Shown: positions 1 through 12,394 of the stretch, in pieces
Layout of the letters: every line of letters begins with the position of its first letter
Numbering within the stretch: the stretch's first letter is position 1
Assembly (NCBI GenBank): GCA_003864495.1
Contig: ML133375.1
Location: forward strand, 67,860 to 131,859
Length of the DNA stretch: 64,000 bases
Direction of reading: 5' to 3'
DNA from: Nemopilema nomurai
Lineage: Eukaryota > Cnidaria > Scyphozoa > Rhizostomeae > Rhizostomatidae
Made by a program: the position numbers and the translations under genes
Notes under the pieces: generated by a model
Told to the model about the DNA's origin: nothing
The model's database searches: none
Seen by the model: only the letters and a program-made list of their open reading frames with translations

Positions 1-1118
1 TTGGTGTACTTGGTTCAGCTCTTAGACGTGTATTTTTCAAGATATGAGTGGTTTTCGAAGTTGCCCCGTTTTCCGCAAAAGCCAAGGCTATAGCCTTGCA
101 AAAATGGTCAAATCTGATGGAAAATTCCGACCTTCTTTTCTACCATTGTGTTGTAGAGCAGAACAAGGGCAACCTATTGGTGTACTTGGTTCAGCTCTTA
201 GACGTGTATTTTGCAAGATATGAGTGTTTTTGAAGTTGCCCCGTTTCCGCAAAACGCCAAGGCTATAGCCTTGCAAAAATGGTCAAATCTGATGGAAAAT
301 TCCGACCTTCTTTTCTACCAGTGTCTTGTAGAGCAGAACAAGGGCAACCTATTGGTGTACTTGGTTCAGCTCTTAGACGTGTATTTTGCAAGATATGAGT
401 GTTTTTCGAAGTTGCCCCGTTTTCCGCAAAACGCCAAGGCTATAGCCTTGCAAAAATGGTCAAATCTGATGGAAAATTCCGACCTTCTTTTCTACCATTG
501 TGTTGTAGAGCAGAACAAGGGCAACCTATTGGTGTACTTGGTTCAGCTCTTAGACGTGTATTTTTCAAGATATGAGTGGTTTTCGAAGTTGCCCCGTTTT
601 CCGCAAAACGCCAAGGCTATAGCCTTGCAAAAATGGTCATCTGATGGAAAATTCCGACCTTCTTTTCTACCATTGTCTTGTAGAGCAGAACAAGGGCAAC
701 CTATTGGTGTACTTGGTTCAGCTCTAGACGTGTATTTTGCAAGATATGAGTGTTTTCGAAGTTGCCCCGTTTTCCAAAACGCCAAGGCTATAGCCTTGCA
801 AAATGGTCAAATCTGATGGAAAATTCCGCTTCTTTTTCCTTGTCTTGTATAGCAGAACAAGGGCAACCTATTGGTGTACTTGGTTCAGCTCTTAGACGTG
901 TATTTTTCAAGATATGAGTGTTTTTCGAAGTTGCCCCGTTTTCAAAACGCCAAGGCTATAGCCTTGCAAAATTGGTCAAAACTGATGAAAATTCCGACCT
1001 TCTTTTCTACCATTGTCTTGTAGAGCAGAACAAGGGTACCTATTGTGTACTTGGTTCAGCTCTTAGACGTGTATTTGCAAGATCAAAATGCACCAAGGGC
1101 TATGCCTTTTCTTTTTAG
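1..1118. repeat. ~176-bp satellite array, six to seven units, running off the left edge
   Basis: A unit of about 176 bp recurs head to tail. The landmark TTGGTGTACTTGG starts at 1, 177, 352, 529, 704 and 871, with a degraded copy at 1043, giving spacings of 176, 175, 177, 175, 167 and 172. The first four units are nearly identical. Units after ~770 carry small deletions and substitutions, so this looks like the edge of a larger array lying to the left. Each unit contains the perfect 16-bp palindrome CAAGGCTATAGCCTTG or a close relative. Several units read open on the plus strand because some spacings are near 177 bp. That gives a repetitive 201-codon frame at 211-816, which I take to be a by-product and not a gene. 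Confidence 0.95.
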
Positions 1119-1850
1119 ATTGTTTTTGGAATAATCAATTTTTCGTCACAAATGATCATTTTGGAAAGGCTTGGTGTTTTAACTGATCCATGCGATTACT
1201 AAAAGGCTTTCCATCTCGAGAAATGGCAACATTCGAAGACGAAGACCTGGTGTAGTGATTTTGGAACCTAGCGACTTATTCATGGCGAAATTGAAAAAAA
1301 ACACTACGAGCTCTACATGATGCTGTTAAGGAGTCTAACATCATTAGGACTTTCTAGATGATTCGATGCTATCCTTAGTCAGCGAACAATAGAGCAGCAA
1401 GCAACCTACTCTAACTACGCGTCCTAGACTAGCTACTAATTATGAGTCATTAGCCTACTTACATAATCTGCAAACTTTTGAGTGCACGTTCTCAATAAAC
1501 ACGATCAATACACACACAAATATTTTGCCCTTTCTACTTAGATCACATTTGGAAGAAATAATTTTGGATAAAAAAATCAGCATTTTTTCAAGGCTATATT
1601 CTCGTTATTTTGACCAATCCTAGTTCTTACTAAAATGGTTTTCATCTTGAGAAAAACACAACATAAAGGGACGGATACACCTAAAAAATACACTAAATGA
1701 AGTGGTTTTTTTATATAGATCATATTTAAAATAATGAAACTTTGGTTACAAATGACTAATTTAGCAAGGCTATAGCCTCTTCTATCTTGATGAATGATAG
1801 CTGTCACTTTAAAGCCTAACATATCTGAAGGATTTTGTAAAGACAATAGA
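1110..1850. repeat. Diverged repeat blocks next to the satellite
   Basis: Three related blocks begin near 1110, 1537 and 1712. Each has a TTAGAT-like start, an AATAAT stretch and an AAGGCT(ATAG) end. A second shared stretch, CTAAAAGGCTTTCCATCTCGAG at 1198 and a diverged relative at ~1630, follows the first two blocks at the same offset of about 430 bp. The palindrome core GCAAGGCTATAGCCT reappears intact at ~1765. These look like old, degraded relatives of the neighbouring array or of the element it arose from. I saw this by eye and have no alignment score. Confidence 0.5.
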
Positions 1851-4800
1851 TGAAAATATAAGTTTTCTGATGCTTTGTCAAACGTTTTCTGAAATAAAGT
1901 GAGTAGCCTTTCGATTGAGTTGCTCTTACATTACGTTATATTTACAAGAGTGTGTTCTTTCGACAGCGATGTTGGGACACAATGGTGTGTGCCAAGTATC
2001 CTAAAGCTCAAGCTGAATTTTAGAGATTAAAACCTAGTACACCACTCTTAAAGTAGCCTTGTAGGTTTTGAGCTGGTCACATGCTTTATCTTCGCAAACT
2101 ACCAATTGGGTTTTTTAGACTTAATCATTGCATTGTTTTTGACGTGTCATGCCTCAGATCAATGCTAACTTTCAAAGCAAAAGCATAGTTTATACCTGTC
2201 AAATCATTTTCATATGTTTGAGAACTTGGAGAAAGCCCTTTATTCTAAAAACAATTTTAGGGTCATCTGTCTGCTTGGGTCTGTCTTGTATCGTTCTCTA
2301 CATCTATAATTACATAAGAGTGGAAGTTCTTGTGCTGATGTCAAATCCCTTTCAAATCAAAAATGGGGATTTCCACTTTTTAGATACTTACGTCCCTGAT
2401 GATGAATATCAAATTTGGTTGGAGATCCACAGATTTGAAGTGCTCGCGAGATATCTCGCTTAGTCTTATGTTTGTTTACTTTATTATTGATACAACATAC
2501 CAACATTTAAAAAAGCCATGGTTTGTTTGAGAGTAAATTTTTCAGGCGAGGAAGCCGATGGACAATACTTCATGCAAATGGTGGAGGAGGAAATAAAGGC
2601 TAAATTTTAACGGCCGTATCTCGAGAATTATGGGAATAATTGAAACATGATGATTAAACGGTCTGCTAAGGGCGGCACAAAATAATGATTAATTAAAAGT
2701 ACTGGAATCACTGTGCCTCCTGTTGTCATTTACGTCAACAAATCTAAGTTTCTAGCCAGCAGCTGTAATGGCAATTAAAAATCGCCAAATGAGCCTTTTG
2801 ATCATTGCAAGCACTGCCTTGGAGTGTGGCAAAAAAGGAGGGCAAATAATCATACAGTATTTTCCATCAATTGCACAAGATCGTATTTACAAAGTTTATT
2901 GTCATGAAAATGTACCTGCAACCGTATTTCAATTATCTATTGTCTCAGGCGCATAAACACAGATAAGGTTCAAGAGTTCTCATGTCTTTAGGGGTTTTCG
3001 AAAATTTGACACAAAGTTGATCTGCCAATTCTAAAGTTATGAGACAGTTAAATCTTGGATTTAACACATTCCTGGTCAGATCTGCCATTTGTATAAGCTA
3101 TTTTGAATTGAAGACTTTAGGAACAGAATGTTCATCAAAAAAGCTTACATCAAACATCCTTGATGTAAATTTTACTGGCAGGGAAAATTATTTTACACAT
3201 GCATTCCATTTGTACCTTCTTTATACACTTTAATCTTCTTTCTTTCTAAAGTTTGCACCTAAGTCATGTGTTATCTAAAAGGACGTACTTATTTGCAAGA
3301 TTTAGAGCTTACTTTAGAAAGAGATCAAATAGTTTTGACAACATAAACATCTATTACTTAGAGAGCTTAAAAGGTTTTGAGCCAAGCGTAGTTTTCGATC
3401 CAGGTAATGCACTCAGGGTTAGATTCGACAAAATATACGACTGTGAATGGATAATATACCAAATATTTGGCTATCTCTTGGCTGAAAAATCAAAACCTTG
3501 GGCTTATGTCTATTTTTAACAGCTTAGCTAGGAAAAATTTCAAAAACATGTCACATCCACATCGGTCCTATCATATGATAATAGTGTAGGTATTTTATTT
3601 CAGCTGAAAAGAAGAATTCTTAAAACAAGATGTCTCCATCAAACCATTACCATTAATATACCTTAGAGTTTTGTTCTCTTTCATGCATTGGTATGCTTCA
3701 AGATATTTTGATTTCTGTATGCTGGAACTTTGTTGCAATGTGAAAGAAAACGATTTGGGGGTGCAAGCAATCTTTGACGTGAAGCCCACCGAAAGACAAA
3801 AAACAAAAGACAAAAGTATGATGTGTGAGATGGGCTTAATCAACATCTCCAAAGGAATATATGGGCAGTGGCGAGCGAACATTTTTGCTCATAATTTTAT
3901 GTTACTCTTACTGCCCATAAGACTTTGGTGGTAAATGCCTTGGATTTGCAGTTGCATATTGTCAACACATTTGTACGGTGAGAAATTGCTGAAAACAGGT
4001 AATTTCGTCAGAAAAGACGAAGCTGTCAAAACAAAACTGAATTTTCTTGACAGGATGTAAAAAAAGATGAATCATTAGTTGGTTAACTGGTTTTACCTTT
4101 CATTTGGTCTGCCATATGTTGCAAAACATCTCACATTCCTCGAAACTCTATCATTACAGGCCCGTTCCAAATCTCTTGTACTCATTCGCGTATTACCCTA
4201 AAAAGATCCTTCGGCTGCAAAAGTTATCTTATTTGTAAACATGAAGAAAGACATTTTTGAGTTCCACTGACTAATGAAGCTGAATATAAAAAGCATTTCT
4301 AGTGCTCCTTACTGTGACTAGTGGAAAGGGCATTACAGTAGATTTACCGCAGACCCTGCATGAAACTTACCAAAAATGAATGAAAATGACAATTAAGAGC
4401 TCTGCTTGGTCGGTACGCATTAATTGGTAGCAAGTTTGCATCAATTTATTTCGGCAGATTCTCAGTTAATAGTGTGCAAATAGATGTTATTTTTCTGAAG
4501 CTAACCAGCGCGGAATCGCAGATTGGCTCCTCTTGTTGATTCTTGTTTTCGCCAACCTCATAATGAGATAATGTAAAGACAGATCTTTATTTCAGGGGAG
4601 AATCAGAAATGGAAGAGGGGTGGGGAAAGATCGGTTGAGGTGGAATTACAAAATTCCAGCGTTGCTCAGACTTGAAGAGTATTGCTGATGCCATGAGACA
4701 TGGCACCTGAGACATGGTGCCATAACTCAAATGCCGCATTAAACGTTTTCTTACTAGAAATTAGGCAAATTACGCGTGCCATTTCGAACCTCTTTACTGA

Positions 4801-7332
4801 CGAAATGAACAGTAAATAATATTAATAAAGCAAGCTTAAAGTTAGAAAGACGAGACTTCTCGAAAAAGAACACGAAACCAAAGAAAATGTTATCACTTTG
4901 TAGGTAAAAATGAATATACTTATTGAATGAGGTGATTTGAGTTTCTAGATGCCATCCATTTTCTAGACCATTTACTTAAAACCTCTGAGAATTTGGCCAT
5001 CTGTAACTGATGGGCTAGACCTGGCATCTATCCAGCGACACTCCTTTAATCAGGGATTAGCTTTAAGTAACTAAGAAAATGTAATGTTCAGCTCATACCA
5101 ACTTACCTCCTTCATGTTTGAGGCTAAATATAGTAAGAGGAAAGCTGAAGATGAGTCGGCTTTGAAAAGAACGGCGTTTAAATTATGGCGGTTTTGCTAG
5201 TTGCCAAAATCCCGTTATGTCTGCTTTCCTTCATACGTTTGATAAAGAAAGAAGGTCTTAAGAAGATCATCCACCATCGGTAGTACGTTCTCACTTGTCT
5301 TTATGTTTAGTGAAAAAAGTTTAGATTTATAGCCGGTACAAGACAATGACTTACCGATCATGCCAAAAAAGATCTAAAGATTTCATCAAGCAGGGGTACT
5401 TCAAGCGTCTAAAGATTGCACTAAAAAGAAGTACATAAAGCATAACACAAAGATCCAGACTTCTAAGCAAAGACCCAAGGATTGCTGCAAACAAAGGTCT
5501 ACATGCTTAATCAAGCAAGGTTCTTGAGAATTAATCATACAGAAATCTAGGGATCGTGCCAAAAAAAGTCTTAGAGGCTGTAGCAGTCAGAAATCGTCAA
5601 CTTCCTATCAAGCAGAGATTTAAAAACCTTGAGCCGGCCAACAAAAGAGATGATGATATCGTTGTAGATGATGTCCTTGGTAAAATTCTAAAAAGGATCC
5701 GGGTTAATCTAGCTACACACTATACTCTCTATGTCATTCGGCCTAGGAGCTAGCTCAAGGCTATTCTCCAAACCTCATAGCTTTTACAGTTGAAAGTTTA
5801 TGACACTTGAGTCACCAAGGAAAGCAGCAAAATAGCAACCAGTAAATAACAATGCATGCAAAAAAAGAATCTACATTGCCAAGCTAACTTGAATTGAAAA
5901 TGTCAATGATCAAGATTTCACACACTGCAGATTTTTCGGAGGCAATGGAAATAGGATTCAGGCTCAGTATAGCATAGCCGCTTTAACATAGCCGCTTTTT
6001 ATTCCTTTGCAGCAAGCAAACATCAGTTTATCATAAAATCGCACAATCAAAACAAGATACCATACAGAATCTCCTTTCAGCTTGAAAGACACAGCATACA
6101 TTTGCTTCCATCTATTGGTATAGGTCGGGGTGCTGTGGCCTACTGTGGCTATTCCAGTCCTTTACATTTCCCTGTTCCGACTGCCTATTCCAGGTATATA
6201 GATATAGCTTTTGATCAATAATCCACCTTTAAATTCTCTTGATAACCATATGGCAGTCGGTTAAAAGAAATTTTTTTCAGGTATATGATTTTTGTGGCAT
6301 CGGATCACTGAGAGAATATATAGATGATTGTTACCAGATTGAGAATTGATGACGTTAATGACACATTAATGCGTTATGACACTTTAATTTCAGCAACAGT
6401 ATCAGCAGATTTACAGTTAAAGCAAATAAATTTCATCCAAATAAAAATTCATTAAATGTTACTTTCAGCTTTGCGTATTTAATACCTTTGAATTAATTCC
6501 ACAATATTTTACATATTTACATAAATATAAAATGAAGCAATTGCTCAGGACTAAGAAAATTTATTGAATGGGGCGATAACATCGTATTCTGATGATTACA
6601 GATTTACAGACAGACTTTACTTAATTTGTAATAAGATCAGTCTATGTTTGCAATAAGATAGTTCTATATTTTGCATATTACTCGTCCCTCCTTTAAAGGA
6701 AAATGTAACAACTGGTTAAATGCCAATTTTAGATTCCAACGGCAACTAAAAGATCAGATGAAGAAGGAAGTCAAAGAAGTCTTTTTATTCTGCCTTCTTT
6801 CCGTCTGTATTATCCCTGTGCCTTGCGTACAAATTTCAGTAGTTTCATCATTATAAAAAACAATTAAATTCTGATGTAATATGTGAAACAACATGACTGA
6901 GCTTCTATCTGCTCTATATACAAAAAGGTTATGACCCAAAGATTTAACAATTTTTAAAAACCGAAAGCAAGCATTAAACCAATCTGCACTGACGCAGGAT
7001 CGAGCGACACTTGTTACAAAACTTTGCAAATAACTTGTTATCAACTATACACAGTGAATTTAATCTTTGTTTTCTTAGAAGAGTATTGATCTTCAATATT
7101 ACAATGATTCATGCCAAAAAACTGGCAGAAACAAAGACTTGATGAACGCTAGCATTATTTCTGGGTGTGGAGCTTGAAAAACGAGAAAATTGTTAATAAA
7201 TACTAAAAGAAATACTGAATCCTTTGAACATCGGCGTTAAAAGGTCAGTAAACATCTGCTAACCAAATTAACGGACTTCGTTGTCAAGTCATATTTCTGC
7301 TGCAGTGAAACGCAGCTATTGGTGATGGCATT
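1851..7332. other. Intergenic stretch with no supported gene
   Basis: AT-rich DNA. The longest frames, about 60-104 codons (for example 2149-2463, 3253-3519 and 3671-3934), show no recognisable family, no convincing splice sites and no compositional change. The only internal structure I can point to is the degenerate short repeat at 5355-5590. The stretch downstream of the GPCR stop codon (below 7333) probably includes its 3' UTR, but I could not fix a polyadenylation site. Confidence 0.5.
5355..5590. repeat. Degenerate ~35-bp minisatellite-like stretch
   Basis: Variants of a motif close to GATCRTGCCAAAAAA-GTCTAAAGATT recur about five to six times with heavy drift. The clearest pair is GATCATGCCAAAAAAGATCT at ~5357 and GATCGTGCCAAAAAAAGTCT at ~5552, with AAGATTGC-, CAAGCA- and AAAGGTCTACA-type segments between them. 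The short frame at 5556-5753 begins inside this repeat and is not supported as a gene. Confidence 0.35.
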
Positions 7333-8699
7333 TTAAACTATCATATCCGCACAACCACCTTTCAAGACACTAAGGCGTTTAGATTCTGGCACTGCGTGAC
7401 ATATTAAGAGACAGTTCTTTTCTGCTTCGTCCATCCCTTGGCCTGGTCTTTTATCAGGTTGGATGCAAGATGTTTCCTGCACTCTGTTCTCTTCAGATGC
7501 CTTAACCGAACCAGAACAGGACTTATCTGCCTTTGTTCTCTTGAAGAGGAAGTTGAATGGATTGAATCGCTCGAGAAATGGCACCTTGGCTTCTGATAAC
7601 TGGCTCGATCTTCTCTCGGCTGTTGAATTCCGCTTCGATTGGAGTGTGGTCATAATAGACTCTTTAGCTCGCGCAAGGGGCTTTCCCTTGCAAACAAGCT
7701 TCAGGCAGCTTTTGCGAAGCGATGAGGTTGATAAGAGGTATACGAGTGGGTTAATACTGCTGCTCACCCAGGGCACAATTACAAGAAACCACTCATACAG
7801 ATTGCTTTTTGGAGAGTATTTGACGACCAGTTCCTCAAAGCTGGTGCAAAAGAAGAAACCCCAGCCAACGAGGAATGGAAACAGAATGATCATAAAGTTA
7901 GCTGCCATCTTGATTTCTTGAATTCGCAATAACGTCGAACGAGAAACCTTTGCTTTTGATTCATCGCTTAAATTGGCAGCTGCATTGTACACGGCCTTGG
8001 CGATGCTACGTGAGAGTTTCATGCTCTTTATAGTCGAATACAGAATGCAGGCGTATGATATTACAATAACAACACATGGGATGAAAAACCCAAAGAAGTA
8101 CGCTACATATAGTACAGTGAGGTGATAGGCCTCTGACTCTATAACCTCTCGAAGCATAGCGAAAATGAATACGACAATGGAGTAGGCCCAAATGCATTTG
8201 ATGCCAAACATGTCTTTCTCAAGTTGATTGTGTTGTGGTAGTGGAAAGGACGAATTACTGCGGTAGCGCGGTCGAAGCTCACTCCGGCCAGATTAATAAT
8301 AGATGCAGAGCCGACCAGAATGTCCAGAGACGGCCAAAGGTAGAAGGGTATGTCCACCTGGAACACATCGCTCAGCACAAACGCCACCATTATTGCCATC
8401 ATCATCAGATCGGCTACGGCCAAGCTGCCAATCAAGTAATTTGATGCATTTCGCAGCTTTTGCACTTTGAATAAGGCAAAAATGATCATACCGTTCGCCA
8501 ACAAACCTGGAATGAGGATAACGGCCGCAACACAGAGCCAGGCAACGTACAAGCTGCTGAAGGGTGCCTTCACCTCCGGCGCATAGTGCATGTCTGTGCT
8601 TCGGTTTTCAACCACGGATTCATTTCTGAAAACTTTCAGCAAGAGATCAGCTACAGTACCAGTAGTGTTTGATGGTAGCAATGTTGCGTTTGGCGACAT
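7333..8699 (-). CDS. Class A (rhodopsin-like) GPCR, amine-receptor-like, with one frameshift
   Basis: A seven-transmembrane receptor for an unknown extracellular ligand, encoded by a single uninterrupted exon. The start ATG at 8699 opens a ~50-residue N-terminus with four N-glycosylation sequons (NAT, NTT, NES, NRS). TM1 has GLLANG (N1.50) and TM2 has LAVAD (D2.50). TM3 has SLD at the amine-binding D3.32 position and ends in SFDRATAVIRPFHY, so DRY is DRA. TM4 has CIWAYS, TM5 FFIPC, and TM7 NPLVY, followed by a helix 8 and cysteines that could be palmitoylated. The ~110-residue tail is serine- and lysine-rich. The Cys3.25/ECL2 disulfide is absent (position 3.25 is Phe, and ECL2 lacks Cys), and the TM6 CWxP motif reads GWGF. 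The frame changes between about 8212 and 8225: residues 1 to ~161 lie in one frame and the rest (from ~8214 to the stop at 7333) in another. One base appears missing, which would give about 455 residues. It may be a sequencing indel, an assembly error or a recent pseudogene. Family is sure; subfamily is not. Confidence 0.85.
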
Positions 8700-11266
8700 T
8701 TCTTCGTTATTTCCTACCCTTTCTTTACCTTTATCCCTTGATCTTTTTTCCTAATATAAAAGAACTTCGTTAGAGACGATGCTATAGACCGTAATAAAGC
8801 TTATTAAACATGACGTTGGTGAAGCAGTAAATCATGTCTTTTAATCAAATAATAAAATGCAAAACTAATGTAAATTAATCATTCTTGCATTAAAAGGGCT
8901 TTGTGCGGATGATAAAAGTCCTTCTATTCTCAAAAGCAAGAGCATTTTCTTAATCGTTAATTTATCCACAACAATGACTTGATGGCAATAATTCATTTAT
9001 AGCAAACCTCCTTTTTAGCAATTAATACTGAAAAACTTAAACAATGTGAAAACGTTTTATATTGATTAAAGGTATAAAGGGCGTTTCGGGTATATTACAA
9101 TCTGATTACCGAAAACTTTGCCATAAAAGAACTTGCATATACAAACATACTTTAATTGACATCAACAGGAGTATGAAATTCAGGTTATGCGGAGTTCATG
9201 TCAACAAATGTAAACTGAATTTTATAAAAAACCATCAGGCAACTAATTCTTCAAAGTATAATAGAATAACTACTAACTAAAAGTATATTATTTCTATGAA
9301 GAGGCAAAAGAACAAACTCAGAAACACATACTTTGAGTCTTGACTCGGCTTTGCAGAAACGCAAATGATCTGATGTGACCTACATTTTGCTACGCCTTAA
9401 ATGATGATATGCAAATAAGCAACATCACCTGTCCTTGATAATAAGCACATGTCACAGCTACAACCGGCTAATCAAAAGCATTTTGCGAGCGTTTTAATTG
9501 ATCGGTAAAAGAACGATTTTTTGCGATTTGAATTGCAGGCCTTGTTTTGCATCCAGCTATAAAGATCGCCTTCTTAAATTTATCAAAGTAAAAGACAGAA
9601 TTTTCATTTTTCTAAGTCTTCTTGACTTTCCAAATTCAAGACAAGTGATACTCTTAGTTTTGAAATTTTTATCGTAAAATTTGGGAGGAAGTAATCGACA
9701 TGATAAGAATTAATTTAAAACAGTTACATTTACTGAAGAGGTATGAAGAGGTAATATCATCATGGCACCATCGACACAAAGAGTTTAACGCATGTTTCTA
9801 GCAAAATGAAGAAAGTTGCTCGCCATCGCATATTTGTCAGATAAAAGCAATTACAAGGAGTTTAAAGGCAAAACCGCGTGATAAAAGCAAGCGGCATCCA
9901 CAGGAAAAAAGAAAATCTCTCAGATTAAGGGGCAAGGAATAGATAATTATTCCTTAAACATCGAATTCTTTTGCGACAGCTTGAGCAAAATCGATTCGAT
10001 TTTAGTGAAAACGTTTCTTGTTACTTAAAGAAGAAGAGCAAATGACTATCATCTGAAGTTGAATACACATTATTTCCTTTTGTGCAATTTGCTTGTTAGT
10101 AAAGAATTTTCCCCTAGAATATGCTTAATGACCGGGTTTAGAAATGTTGTTGATAGATGCATATAGGGACAACACGTTTTGTAGATAACGTGAAGCCCTA
10201 TGAGATATTGCCTAGAAATCGTCTCGCGAGTTATATTGTACATAAATACTACACTTAGAATAGCTACTTTTGCCGGTTTCAGCCCCCCAATTTTTAGATC
10301 CAAACTGTGATGGATAAAATATATATGATTTTATCACTTGGTTGTGGATGTTTATCACGAGATGCGATAACGCCAACAGATTTAGAAAGAGGCTATGATG
10401 ATTGTCTATAGATGAAACGATGTAGCCCTGAAAACGTCAATATTTGACATCAAATGGGTTGAAGCACCACAATATGGAGAATGATTATCTTGAACCAAAT
10501 TAAATCGGATTGTGTGAAGTAAAAGAGCTTTCTATAGCACCTATGAAACTCATGCTTGTCGATTCGGTCCATTCGATTCAGTTTTAAAATGAGCTGCTAG
10601 AACATGCCATTTCTATTCTATTCTGTGGAAAAAATTAGCCTCACTATTCAATTAAAAATTCATGACCATTTTGCAAGGTCATTTTGATAATGGGGTAAAG
10701 AGGAGCATATGTATGCACGACTTCCCAAGGTGTTGAAATTATCTCACATCTAGAAGCACAGTGGTATGGCTCATTACTATTTATTTCCCCGTACGAATTA
10801 CCAGCATGTGAAATGCAAATGGATCCAATCTTCAACAAGGTAGCAATTACATAAGCTCTGGAAAAAGAAAATTTGGGCGGATCATTGCTTGACACTTCTT
10901 GATTTCTTCTGAGATGTATTATACAGCAGGAGCCTGATTGTTATTGAATTTTTGTCACTAAAAGGCGAGAACTGAAGATAGCCTTACACAATGCTGTTAG
11001 CGTTTATGGCAGTGCAAAAAACTGCAAGCAAGAAAACATCAATACGGAGCTATGTTGAAAAAAAGAAGTGAAAGACTTGAAAAAATAAGACAATCGACTT
11101 GGCAGCTTAGAATGACATTGAATTTCATGGTGTTGAGATAAAAAAGGGGCCATTTCATGTCGTTATTTTAAACTAAGCAGACCTCTCTTGGTTATTATCT
11201 TACTAGTAAATGTCTTACTTACAAGCTTGGCTAGGTTTTCAATTTGCTTGATTACTACAAAAGCAA

Positions 11267-11294
11267 ACTTGGATCCAGGATTCAGGATCCAAGT
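11267..11294. repeat. Perfect 10-bp inverted repeat (hairpin)
   Basis: ACTTGGATCC at 11267-11276 and GGATCCAAGT at 11285-11294 are perfect reverse complements around an 8-base loop. Nothing nearby gives it a function. Confidence 0.8.
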
Positions 11295-11685
11295 GATAAT
11301 GGTTCGGATAAACATGCATGATTCTTTTGTATGAATTATAACTCGGAGAAAGTAAATCCAACTGATACACTGAAAAAATTTCGTTTGAAATTATTGTGCT
11401 TTCTTATGAGAAGAGATGATCTTGAATAATGTACCTAAAAGTCTTTAGTCCCAAATATTTTGTGACACTGTGTATGCACATTTTATGACTGTGAATTATT
11501 AATTGCAGATTTTTGAGGCCCTTGAAGTACCTACTTCATTGCTAGGCCTCTCATCAAACGGCAAAGTCAATTTCCAAATAAAAATGATAACAGGGCACTT
11601 TGCTCACGTGACCAGGGAGAACAGCTCAAGATTCGCCGATTGTGGGGACTAAAGTTACTTGCTAGAATGTTCGTGTTTGATAGGC

Positions 11686-11721
11686 GTTAAAGAAGGCTTT
11701 TTCCCGCCAGCCTTCTTTAAC
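11686..11721. repeat. Perfect 13-bp inverted repeat (hairpin)
   Basis: GTTAAAGAAGGCT at 11686-11698 and AGCCTTCTTTAAC at 11709-11721 form a 13-bp stem with a 10-base loop. The stem does not match the histone-mRNA 3' stem-loop. It could be a relic of a small foldback element. Confidence 0.8.
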
Positions 11722-12335
11722 TTTATCCTTTGTCTGTTATTATAGTGTTGCGAAGGTGGGAGACAGAGTTGCTGGCCTTTATCGATGATATAGCTGCAGT
11801 CTCCTTTAAATACTGGGATGAAATTATGCATTCAAAGAGCAAAGAAAGTTAACATTATTGACGAAAACCGAAGGGAATCTGGTCGAAAGTCTAGGGATTC
11901 CTGATTCGGCGAAACAGCAATACATCTGACAATTTTAAATTTCAGCTATTTTCGTTCCTAGCCCCGTGCTGATATGATCCCTATGACTGTACATGTAGGG
12001 CTATGCTCTCTTGCTAATTTGATTACTATTCAAATTCACCATTCAAATTCACCTTAACTTCAATTCATGTGAGTTCATGGTGGGACGCAAATATCCACTT
12101 GCCCCTCCCAGTTAATACTGGCTCCGTGAAATGCATCGCAGCAACTTGAGGCCTAGCCACGGGGTTGAAGTGAATGCGATCATGGCATAAGCATCATGGT
12201 TCGCACTGGTGATTAGCCGAGAACAGATCTTGCATCGCCAAAATGAATACAATGAAAAAGAAGATGTCATTCAAGAAAGCACATCATCACCGGGCATAAT
12301 AGAGGGAGCTCTAATTGAGCAAGCCATCCCGAAGT

Positions 12336-12394
12336 GACATGCGCCATCGCGAAACGACATGCGCCTCGTGAAACGACATGCGCCATCGTGAAAC
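12336..12394. repeat. 20-bp tandem repeat, three copies
   Basis: GACATGCGCCATCGYGAAAC occurs at 12336-12355, with one deletion at 12356-12374, and again at 12375-12394. A partial earlier copy lies at ~12323-12335. The patch is richer in CpG than its surroundings. Confidence 0.8.

Noticed and set aside
211..816. 201-codon frame at the left end
   Set aside because: It is the satellite unit read through; the same peptide repeats with the DNA period and breaks where the units drift.
7463..7921. 152-codon plus-strand frame
   Set aside because: It is the antisense shadow of the GPCR TM5-tail coding sequence.
8139..8699. Treating the two GPCR frames as separate genes
   Set aside because: TM1-TM3 and TM4-TM7 together make one receptor, and the break is a one-base frame change inside ICL2.
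11513..11654. Possible exon after TTAATTGCAG with 47 open codons
   Set aside because: It has a weak polypyrimidine tract, no recognisable protein and no partner exons.
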